Origin: Macrostomum hystrix
Taxonomy: Eukaryota; Platyhelminthes; Macrostomidae
Direction: 5' to 3'
Assembly: GCA_950097015.1 (NCBI GenBank)
Contig: CATNEN010000037.1
Location: 682,001 to 746,000 of the forward strand
Length of the DNA stretch: 64,000 nucleotides
The position numbers and the translations under genes are program-made. Position 1 is the first letter of the stretch; the number at the start of each line of letters is the position of its first letter. Below, in pieces: positions 1 to 9,104 of this stretch. Below the pieces are notes generated by a model, which saw only the letters and a program-made list of their open reading frames with translations, searched no databases and had not been told where the DNA came from.

Positions 1-809
1 TTTTAGCCAACTATTCAGCATTGACATGTCAGTGCTTCTAGAAAATTCTTTTCGCTTATATTCTAACTCCAGTTTATCTGAAGATCAAAAGATTCAAAAC
101 ATTGCTGCTTCAAGTTGACAGAAACTTTCGGTTTCAGTTCACTTTTAGTTCAGAATTGTTTTCTTCTATTATTAGCCGTTTAAGTGATGCACAAATTAAA
201 TTTATTTACAAACTGATGCAATGTTTTTGTCATTTTTGCAGTACTTCAGAACTTTATACGCAACTCTGCTGAATGTACTGTCACACTTTATCTGTTTCTT
301 TAATTTTGAAAGATTTTCACAATTTAAGTGCTTAAGTTTAGTTACACGACTAGTTCAACTGAACTTCATCGAACTTTGATTGAAAATAGCAAAACACTTT
401 CGTATCGCTACTTATAAGTAGGTCTACGGACAACATTTGTGACTTGACGCTGTTGATTTTTCAATAATTGAGATCACTGCCCTTGTCAGTATTGTAGATT
501 TCAACAAAAAATTATCGCCCATATAAATGTGACTGTACAAAATAAATTGGTTGCAGCAAATAATAATGAATGAATTCTAGTGCCGTTTCAGACGCGTTTT
601 GCAAATCTAATCATGCTTGATAAAAAATTCAATACATATCGGCTAGTCCAAGTTGTGTAGCATAATTTGCAGCTGCAAAAGGAAGTCAGTCACTTGTATG
701 TTATAGCATTCTATTTATTGTGGATAGTAGAATATTTATATGCTTGAGATGCTTATATTTGAGAAAAATATATTATGGCTTCACGACAATTTTGGAGTAA
801 AAGCAGTTT
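1..809. other. AT-rich DNA, no gene seen
   Basis: AT-rich sequence without a convincing coding exon, repeat array or RNA gene. Short open frames here are isolated, have no recognisable domain and no paired splice sites. Confidence 0.5.
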
Positions 810-882
810 TGGAGTACCAGGGCATCGATCCCTGTACCTCTCGCATGCTAAGCGAGCGCTCTACCATTTGAGCTAGTACCCC
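810..882 (-). tRNA. tRNA-Ala (anticodon AGC)
   Basis: Read on the minus strand this folds into a complete cloverleaf. The 7-bp acceptor stem GGGGTAC/GTACTCC contains the G3:U70 wobble pair that is the main identity element for alanyl-tRNA synthetase. The D arm (GCTC/GAGC), a 5-bp anticodon stem (CTCGC/GCGAG) around loop TTAGCAT (anticodon AGC), and the T stem (CAGGG/CCCTG) are all paired. The discriminator base is A and CCA is not encoded. The T loop ATCGATG replaces the usual TTCGATC, a variant also present in some animal tRNA-Ala(AGC) genes. A TTTT run about 9 nt downstream fits Pol III termination. No intron. It looks functional rather than SINE-derived, since no SINE body or tail follows. 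Confidence 0.93.
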
Positions 883-1916
883 ATCTACAATTGCCAGAGC
901 CACGTGTATACTTTGAATTTGTTGGGAATATATGTGACTGAATATGACTGCATGTTTTTTCTTGTAAGTAAAAAGCGTGTCCCATAAGTAGCGTAAATTG
1001 GGCATTAGGTAAGCTGGGATCGGATGAAAATATCTCGTAAGCATTTGGAAACCACGAACGACTAGGAGTAGACTACTCAGTAGACTCCTAGCAGTCTACT
1101 CCGAGTGGTCCTTGTTAGAAACTTTGACCTAATATTTTCGGATTGTACGAGGAAGCTATAGCGCTGCACAAACCAAGGCTTGAATACAAATGACAGGGTT
1201 ACCTATGCAACTACGAAATTCCACTGTGCGCTTCATTCAGTTTTTATGTAAATGTGCAGCAACTTCTTAACAGCAGATGTTCAGGGTTACCCATAGATAA
1301 TTTAATGCTCTAGAATTTTAATAAACTATAGCTTAAATAAAATTTTAATTAAATAAAATAATATTCAGTTATTGTTCAGTTAGTTAGTTTTGGAGTTCTA
1401 CTCCAAAAGTAAAAGTAGAAGTAGAGTAGAACTCTAAGTTCTACTTAGTTAGAAAACTAACTTAGTTAGCTATAATTTCAGAATTCTCAAGGCAAAAATG
1501 AGTGGCACAACTTCTATAGACAACTTCTATGGTCACCATAGACCATATCTAGATCGCATTTATGATTGACATTAGCATAGTATAAACATTTTAGCCGTAA
1601 CATTTAGTCATAATTTTTCCCTAACCACATAAAAAACTTTTGTTTAAAACACCTGTAATGTTTTAGCGTTAATTTAACAGAGCAGCAAAATGAAAAAATT
1701 ATAACCAAGCGCGCTACGTGGCCCGATAATTATTGTATTGAATTTATGCGCACTGTAGTTTTCTAAAAATTGTAGTTTGAAAAATTTCTGAAACAGAAAA
1801 ACAAACTAGTATCAGTAAGGAAAAGTTAAAATCTTGAAGTTCACTTTAAGTCGACTGAAATTACCATGTTTCTATATGCTGTGTGTGTGATCGATTGATT
1901 GATTATTGATTGGCTA
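883..1916. other. AT-rich spacer with short palindromes
   Basis: No gene recognised. Two local imperfect palindromes built on GAGTAGACTAC-like words lie near 1060-1110 and 1383-1450. They may be decayed transposon ends, but I found no target duplication around them. Confidence 0.35.
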
Positions 1917-2195
1917 CATACATGCGCAACACCCGGCCGACCCGGCCGAACCGGCCGGGTGAAACGAGGGCCAAGCAAGGTAAGTCGCAAAAACCAATTG
2001 ACCAAGCGCAAAAAAATCAAAGGGGGGACCAAGGGACAAAAAAGGAAGGCGTGAAGAAAAGGAAAAAGGGGAGAGAAAAAGAGCAAATGAGAGCAAACTA
2101 AGTCGTAAATAGAGCAATGAAATGAACTAAGTCGCAAATGAGAGCAAAAACTAAGTCGCACGGCCGGCTAAGATTTGGGAGGTTGCGCATGTATG
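1917..2195. mobile_element. MITE with 14-bp TIRs and 8-bp target duplication
   Basis: The left end CATACATGCGCAAC (1917-1930) is matched exactly, inverted, by GTTGCGCATGTATG (2182-2195). Immediately outside both ends is the same 8-mer ATTGGCTA (1909-1916 and 2196-2203), a perfect target-site duplication. The 279-bp interior has no transposase. It contains a GC-rich palindrome of CCGGCCG words near the left end, a purine-rich stretch and repeated 'actaagtcg' words. An 8-bp duplication is typical of the hAT and P superfamilies. The CA-starting terminus does not decide between them, so the superfamily stays open. The element is non-autonomous and would need a transposase encoded elsewhere. Confidence 0.8.
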
Positions 2196-2203
2196 ATTGG
2201 CTA

Positions 2204-3176
2204 GCTATTTACCCCTGCATTTGCATTGCTAGCTTAGCCAGTTTAGATCTATTTCCCTACGATTCTGCTGTACCTAACCAAAATTTTTTATATTGCTCAA
2301 AGTATTTGGGTCGGTGTTGCTGCTTTGCATCTCATCGAATTTGTGTAATCCTAGGGTTGCAACTCATCGCATAGTCTGCTCACATGGGTTTGTCTCTATA
2401 GACGACTACAGTTTCAGCTGTTGCTTATGTAGCTTTAGCTTATTATCCATTAAGATAATTTTTAGTGATAAAATGTCATAAGATATCACCATCCACATTT
2501 CTCACCTAAATAAGACAATATAAAACAGCTAGTTTCTGTGAGTTTCTATAAAAATAATTAGAGCTAGTTTTGATCATAATAAATAGTCATGTTTAGGCTA
2601 GGCTAAGTTTTTTTCTAAAAACTAGAAAACTAGAAACTGACAAAATGAAAATGGTAGCACCAGTCTAAATTTATTAGCAGAACCAGTCACTATATACAAG
2701 TGCTCAACAATATTCCAGTTGATTTGGTATTGTCTGCATAGGATTTGGGATTTTAGCAGTTTTCCTTCTCTCGTATATCACTAAATAGCTAATGCTCTCA
2801 AACTTCAATTATTTTTATGTCTTATATTTACCTCTCATGTTTGATTATATTGACTTTTGATTCCACTAATCAATTCTTTTTACTTTTACCCTATAGCAGC
2901 AATAGGTAATTTTTTCTATTTGGTTATCTTGAACTCCATGAGAACTTTTAACTTGAACTCACCAAATAGGCCTAACTAAAATACTTATTTAGTTAGTTTT
3001 TTTGGATTGAAACATTTATAAACATTTCCTATGTCCTATAAATATTTGACATTGCTAGCTTGCTAGTCAATACAAAAGGTGAATTTAAGACAAGATTCTT
3101 TAAGACAAGTTTTAATTAACTTTTCAAATTTAACTTTATAGAACTAGTATTACCTACTAGATTCTTTATTTTGTTT
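2204..3176. other. AT-rich DNA upstream of the TMEM143-like gene
   Basis: No coding exon or array recognised. The segment ends in a pyrimidine tract leading to the acceptor at 3179, so it may hold a 5'-UTR intron or the outron of a trans-spliced transcript. Confidence 0.35.
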
Positions 3177-3179
3177 CAG
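3177..3179 (+). promoter_or_regulatory. 3' splice acceptor 45 nt upstream of start codon
   Basis: A pyrimidine-rich run ends in TTTGTTTCAG, with cleavage expected after 3179. The start ATG is at 3225. No upstream coding exon is visible, so this is either the end of a 5'-UTR intron or a spliced-leader trans-splice site. Confidence 0.4.
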
Positions 3180-3224
3180 TGGCTGGCATCAGGCAACAGT
3201 GGATCATAATATCAACAAGAAATT

Positions 3225-6200
3225 ATGCTGAAAAAATCGCTAGGCGCCAGTCGCCTATTTGATCGGGTTAATGAGCTGCCGATTCCTCTGCTGCCTGGTA
3301 GTGCCAGCTGGCGTCGTCTCCGTGATGTCGGAGCCGCCCTGGCCAAGCTGGAGGTTGGGCCGCAGGAGCCCAGCCAAGCCGCTTTCAGAGAGCGCCATCT
3401 GCCGCTAGCCAAGGCGTCTCTGGTCAGACTGCTGTGCAAGGAGGCCTCAGTGAGTGCCAGTGGCCAGCAGGCCAGATTTCAACAGCTGGCAGCGTCCCTC
3501 GACCACGCTCTGGTTGGACAGTTCTATGGGACTCTAAGAGAGCTGAGGTGAGCTTTGCAACCTAATCCCATGTTTCGGCTCCCACGGCAACTTGAAAAAA
3601 TTCCGAATTCCCAACAATCGACAGGGATTTATTCGCGCCATTGAATCCCGACGACTGACACGCCAACCAATCAGATGCCTCGACGTGCCAGATTAGACGC
3701 CGAATTCGACTTTCTTCGTCGCCTGGCCTGCTGTGTTGGAGGCTGCCAACTTTAGAGAACTCGGCCGCGCCCAGGTAGCCCGCGCGCTTAGCCTGCACAA
3801 GTCGCGGGCTGGCGTGCAGGTAATGCCGTCTAACTCGATTGTTCGTTTTTGCTTGCTAAATCATCATTCTTCACTTGTTACTTTTGAAAAGCTCTGATGG
3901 ACTTAGGTAGATAGCGGGTATCAAGCGAATTTCTGATAAACTAGATGGACATCATGGAAGCTCTGATGACTGGATGGTTGATGATGGACTGGATGGTTGA
4001 TGGTGGAAGCTCTGGTGGACTGGATGGTTGATGATGGACTGGATGGTTGATGGTGGAAGCTCTGATGGACTGGATGGTTGATTATGGAAGCTCTGATGGA
4101 CTGGATGGTTGATGTTGGAAGCTCTGGTGGACTGAATGGTTGATGATGGAAGCTCTGGTGGACTGGACGGTTGATGATGGAAGCTCTGGTGGACTGGATG
4201 GTTGATGATCGAAGCGCTGATGGACTGGAGGGTTGATGATGGAAGCTCTGGTGGACTGGACGGTTGATGATGGAAGCTCTGATGGACTGGATGGTTGATG
4301 ATCGAAGCGCTGATGGACTGGAGGGTTGATGATGGAAGCTCTGATGGACTGGAGGGTTGATGATGGAAGCTCTGGTGGACTGGAGGGTTGATGATGGAAG
4401 CTCTGATGGACTGGATGGTTGATGATCGAAGCGCTGATGGACTGGAGGGTTGATGATGGAAGCTCTGATGGACTGGAGGGTTGATGATGGAAGCGCTGAT
4501 AGACTGGAGGGTTGATGATGGAAGCTCTGATGGACTGTGATAGGACGACTTTCTACAGGAATAAGTTTTCCATGTTGACCAAGAAAGCTGTTTACATTGT
4601 CAGGTTGGTGTCGACCTCTCCAAATACGACGTGCTCCGTGCATGGGTCATCGGCCAGACTGACGCTCCGAAGTCATCAGCTTCGGGTCTGATTGGCCGCC
4701 TACGTTCGGCCCTGCTGCGCGGCGGCAGCGTCAGCGAAAACGGCGGAGAGCCGCAGCTCTATCAGCGGCTGGTCCTTGCAGTGCGGCTAAGGCAGAGTGA
4801 TCGGCTCAGCGTCAAGATGTTCAAGAATGTGGAGGCCGGCGCTTTGGATATGCTGCTACCGGAAGGTGAGGTTGCGAATGGCCGAGATTTGCTTAATAGT
4901 GACTATAGGATTCCAGGTTGAGGGTTGAGGGATCGGGATCCCGGGTTGAGGGATCGGGATCCCGGGTTGAGGGATCGGGATCCCGGGTTGAGGGATCGGG
5001 ATCCCGGGTTGAGGGATCGGGATCCCGGGTTGAGGGATCGGGATCCCGGGTTGAGGGATCGGGATCCCGGGTTGAGGGATCGGGATCCCGGGTATACTGA
5101 AAAGACTGAACAAGAATAGTAAACAAGTTTTTAGTAGGGCTTTTTTTATTTTTTTTATCTCATTCTTTAATCTGCTTTTCCATGATACTACTTACAAGTA
5201 GCAGTCTGTTCCACGTGCCCTGACTAAAGGATAGCAAAAAGTATTTTTTGTCTCCCAGACTGCAGCTCATCTGTTGGCAATGTCTGTGAGCTCTTAGCCT
5301 TCCCCAGGAGGCACTGCAAGCTGTTGCTGGGTGGCTGTTAATCATTAATTATTCCCTTTCTCATGCTTCCATTGGCACATCGTTTCGCTCTCTCGTACTG
5401 TCTCTCCCCTGCTAATCTTCCATGCATTGCTGCTGCTTTCTTGTGTGCCAAATTTCTGGGGATCTATTGGGTAGGAAAAAGAAGATAGGAGAGGTTGTGA
5501 GGCTGACGATTTCTTTAGCATTTTCCTGTCGCATATATATTTAGTATCATTTAGAACCCCATTTTCAGATTTCCCATTAGCAAGGACTAGAAGTCTTCCT
5601 TGCCCGCCTGCCGCTTGCTTTCTGGCGGAACAAGAACAAGAAGAAGTGGCTGGCTAGATTGATGAGAATGGAGGGACAGCGGGAAATAAGTCGCTAATGC
5701 GTGCTGTGAGTTAGGTCTCTGTTGCTGAGCATATCTGGCCTGGAATTATAAGTCCAAGCTTGCATTGTGCTACAAGCTATGATGCTTGTCTGTCAGTTAA
5801 GAACTTTTATCTACGATTCTAAGCTGGGTCAAATAGCTTGACACCAAATTCATCGTACATATGAGTTCATTCTGAAAGCATCCAACATCCTCCTACAGTC
5901 AGCTGTCATCCCCACATTCGCTGTGGATGCTGTCATCCCACATCCTCTGTGGATGCTGTCATCCCACATTCCGCTGTGGATGCTGTCATCCCCACATCCT
6001 CTGTGGATGCTGTCATCCCCACATTCGCTGTAGATGCTGTCATCCCCACATCCTCTGTGGAGGGGGTCGGTGGCAGAGCGGTTAACGCGTTCGCCACTCG
6101 CACCACAGTCCCTAAGTTCGATTCCGCGGCGAGGCCACATTTATTTGTGGCGCAGCTGCGAAGAGATGGCTTTGGGGCTGGTCGTGCTATTAACGCCATT

Positions 6201-7833
6201 CTGGGCCAACCTCAAATGCACAGTGAACTGTACACTGCCTGGAGATGAGAAAGTCAGGGCAGATGTACACACCTGTGTGAGCGTATGCCTGCGTACGGTA
6301 TCTGTGTGCGTGTGTGCTCAGGAGTCAGCGAAATGGGCAGAATTGCCTCCTCGCTGGCTGCGGGTCTAGTGTCACCAAACTATGTGTCATTGCCCGCAGC
6401 CCTCCTGCAATTATTATTATTATTCATCCTCTGTGGATGCTGTCATCCCCACATCCTCTGTGGATGCTGTCATCCCCACATCCTCTGTGGATGCTGTCAT
6501 CCCCACATCCTCTGTGGATGCTGTCATCCCCACATCCTCTGTGGATGCTGTCATCCCCACACTCTGTGGATGCTGTCATCCCCACATTCTCTGTGGATGC
6601 TGTCATCCCACATTCTCTGTGGATGCTGTCATCCCCACATTCGCTGTGGATGCTGTCATCCCCACATTCGCTGTGGATGCTGTCATCCCCACATTCGCTG
6701 TGGATGCTGTCATCCCCACATTCGCTGTGGATGCTGTCATAGCTCTGTAAGCAAATCCCATTAATGTCTGAAATGATGTGAATCCTGTGACCGCCCCTTC
6801 TTCAGGCAATCTAGTGATGTCCTCGCTGGACCGCGGCATCATCTTCAGCACGCTCAGCCTTGGCACGGGTGGCGCCCTGTTTGCCAGCTACGCCTGGAAG
6901 CATCACCTGCCCTACGTTGATTGGTGGGGCATTGTTACGGGAGTCAGCCTGTTGGCGGCATTTCGCGGCACGGTCACATACAAGGAAAGAAAATCCAGGC
7001 ACCTGTCTGAACTGGCCGCATTGGTCTATCACAACTGCCTGGCTGGCAACAGGCCATTGCTGGCTATGCTGACTGATAGGGCCGAAGATGAGGCCTTTAA
7101 ATCTGCACTGCTAGCCTATGGTCTGCTGTTGAATCAGCCCGACGGCTTGACTCCTCTGCAGTTGGAACAGGCTGCTCAGGATTGGACTATGAAAGCGTGC
7201 GGAGTTGCTCTGGAGTTCGATTCAGATCGGCCAGTGGAGTTGCTAACCGCTTTCGGTCTGGTGGCTGTCAAGCAGCCTGTCGAGGTTCGTGGCGATTAAC
7301 TAGCCCCAGAACTGGACCTATTCTAATTCCAGTGAACCTATTCTAATTCCAGTGAACCTATTCTAATTCCAGTGAACCTGTTCTAATTCCAGTGAACCTG
7401 TTCTAATTCCAGTGAACCTGTTCTAATTCCAGTGAACCTGTTCTAATTCCAGTGAACCTGTTCTAATTCCAGTGAACCTGTTCTAATTCCAGTGAACCTA
7501 TTCTAATTCTAGTGAACCTGTTCTAATCCTAGTGGATGTGTTCTCATGTTAGTAGACTTGTTCTCACCTTACTACCCATCTTTCACCTACAGTTGGCAGC
7601 TAAAGGAGCAAGATAAAGCAGAAGCCAAGCAGATTGCAGCAGATGCTGCTAATTTAGTTTCTAGCGAAGAAGCCCGCCTAGTTGCCGTTGATATTGGCCA
7701 GGCTCTCGGCCAGTTGCCGTCGCGTCCGTCGCGTTCTCACCTGCTTCTCAGCGATCAATACGGCGACGCATTCGAGCAGGACAGATACGCGCTGCTGGTG
7801 GATGTTGAACGGCGCCAGGTTGGCTGGAAGTGA
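3225..7833 (+). CDS. TMEM143: TMEM143-like protein (DUF3754), five exons, apparent frameshifts in exon 2
   Basis: Proposed exons: 3225-3547, 3625-3819, 4604-4865, 6806-7284, 7600-7833. Exon 3 carries SVKMFKNVEAGALDMLLPEG, the FK-N-(x)-DLEMLLPEG signature of DUF3754. Exon 4 continues MSSLDRG, then two hydrophobic segments (about 30-70 residues into the exon) and the YKERKSRHLSELA...YHN...LLAYGLLL block of the family. Human TMEM143 is a roughly 460-residue membrane protein reported as mitochondrial; its molecular function is unknown. Exons 1, 3, 4 and 5 join in frame (phases 2, 1 and 0). Exon 2 reads LFAPLNPDD, EFDFLRRLACC and EAANFRELGRAQ in three different frames, and its length does not preserve phase. 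This suggests assembly indels or a decaying gene. The first intron is only 77 bp. AATAAA at 7981 may be the polyadenylation signal. Family assignment is firm; exon 2 and the exact exon 5 acceptor are less so. Confidence 0.8.
3930..4540. repeat. 31-bp minisatellite in TMEM143-like intron 2
   Basis: About 19 imperfect copies of a 31-bp unit containing 'gatggaagctctgatgg' and 'actggagggttgat', with a recurrent variant 'gatcgaagcgctg'. It lies entirely in the intron between exons 2 and 3. The minus strand stays open across it, so a 240-codon His/Ser/Pro-rich frame appears that is a repeat artefact. Confidence 0.93.
4918..5094. repeat. 21-bp near-palindromic minisatellite, eight identical copies
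   Basis: Eight tandem copies of a 21-bp unit containing 'gggatcgggatcccgggttg', with no internal variation seen. Each unit holds the palindrome CGGGATCCCG, so the array can form hairpins. It lies in intron 3 of the TMEM143-like gene, 50 bp after exon 3. Confidence 0.95.
5095..5900. other. Intron 3 unique sequence
   Basis: Non-repetitive part of the TMEM143-like intron 3. No further exon, RNA gene or mobile element recognised. Confidence 0.4.
5900..6743. repeat. 27-bp minisatellite split by a SINE
   Basis: Imperfect 27-bp units containing 'tgtggatgctgtcatcccc' run 5900-6061 (about 6 copies) and resume at 6425-6743 (about 12 copies). A SINE sits between the two halves. Sub-variants 'cacatcctc' and 'cacattcgc' cluster along the right half. 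It lies in intron 3 of the TMEM143-like gene. Confidence 0.93.
6062..6424 (+). mobile_element. tRNA-derived SINE, family 1, full-length
   Basis: The head resembles a Leu/Ser-type tRNA: an A-box-like GGCAGAGCGGTTAACGCG and a B-box-like AGTTCGATTCC. It is followed by a roughly 280-bp body that includes 'gcctgcgtacggtatctgtg' and a (ATT)n tail at 6410-6424. The 13-mer catcctctgtgga occurs immediately before (6049-6061) and after (6425-6437), as a target duplication would, but it is also part of the host minisatellite. Other copies lie near 24.5, 60.0 and 62.6 kb. No protein is encoded; SINEs use LINE machinery. Confidence 0.88.
7313..7530. repeat. 20-bp minisatellite in TMEM143-like intron 4
   Basis: About eleven 20-bp units, ctgttctaattccagtgaac, very homogeneous in the middle and degenerating at the 3' edge. 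It fills most of the 315-bp intron between exons 4 and 5. Confidence 0.93.
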
Positions 7834-7984
7834 CGTTAGAAATTATTGTACTTTAATTGCGGACGAGTGAAAATTGGAGTCAATCAGGTTTTGCTTATTG
7901 GGTGTGTACTGAAATGCGCAAATTTAATTTGAAAACTTTTTCAGCCACATTCTACATTTTCAGCGGGTTAGATTTTGACAAATA

Positions 7985-8680
7985 AAATCTACAGTTTGGT
8001 CTACAGTTAGGTCTACAGTTAGATCTACAGTTTGGTCTACAGTTTGGTCTACAGTTTGGTCTACAGTTAGGTCTACAGTTAGATCTACAGTTTGGTCTAC
8101 AGTTTGGTCTACACTTAGGTCTACAGTTAGATCTAAAGTTAAGTCTACAGTTAGGTCTAAAGTTAGGTCTACAGTTTGGTCTAAAGTTAGGTCTACAGTT
8201 AGGGCTACAGTTAGGTCTAGAGTTTGGTCTACAGTTTGGTCTACAGTTAGGTCTACAGTTAGATCTAAAGTTAAGTCTACAGTTAGGTCTAAAGTTAGGT
8301 CTACAGTTTGGTCTAAAGTTAGGTCTACAGTTTGGTCTACAGTTTGGTCTAAAGTTAGGTCTACAGTTTGGTCTACAGTTAGGGCTACAGTTAGGTCTAC
8401 AGTTTGGTCTAAAGTTAGGTCTACAGTTTGGTCTACAGTTAGGTCTACAGTTTGGTCTACAGTTAGGGCTACAGTTAGGTCTAGAGTTTGGTCTACAGTT
8501 TGGTCTACAGTTAGGTCTACAGTTCAGTGTACAGTTCAGTGTACAGTTAGGTCTACAGTTTGGTCTACAGTTTGATCTAAAGTTAGGTCTACAGTTTGGT
8601 CTAAAGTTAGGTCTACAGTTAGGGCTACAGTTAGGTCTACAGTCATATTTACGGCTAGGGCTACAGGTAGGTCTACTTCA
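7985..8680. repeat. 12-bp satellite-like array
   Basis: Roughly 57 copies of a 12-bp unit, mainly gtctacagttag and gtctacagtttg, with rarer variants (gtctaaagttag, ggctacagttag). The variants recur in longer ordered blocks (compare about 8100-8220 with 8240-8400), pointing to multi-unit duplication. It begins directly at the putative polyadenylation signal of the TMEM143-like gene. Confidence 0.95.
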
Positions 8681-9104
8681 TTCATAAGTCTTCCTCGCTA
8701 AAAAAATCCTTTAACCTAGTTTAGAAAGCATATTTTATACTTATCCTGTTACAATGAGAATGTGGGTTAGAATTGTAAAATCGAATAAGCTGGTGGTTTC
8801 CATCTAAAAATATGCGAATCATGGTTTTGTGCTACTATACTGTATTGACTTATGAGTTATTACCTGCAAAATATTACGAGTATATGCGCAAAATTATTTT
8901 GTATTATTACATAACTAACAAAACATACTAGCCTTATTCGATAATTTGTGACTATTCTAAGTTTTTTGCCTTTGCCCTCAATAAAACACTTCAGCCTACT
9001 TGCTAGGCCCATATGGGTGCAGAAAACACTGCGCCCGCATATTCACTTCTCATTATTGTGATTGCTTTCAGCTTTTCATTCGTTTATTTTACCCTTTTGT
9101 TTCT
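8681..9104. other. Spacer between two arrays
   Basis: Unique AT-rich sequence. Nothing coding recognised. Confidence 0.4.

Noticed and set aside
1061-1450. Palindromic GAGTAGACTAC-type sequences as hairpin or transposon ends
   Set aside because: Imperfect, no flanking target duplication, and no partner end found.
3921-4643. 240-codon His/Ser/Pro-rich frame on the minus strand
   Set aside because: Coincides with the 31-bp minisatellite inside an intron of a plus-strand gene.
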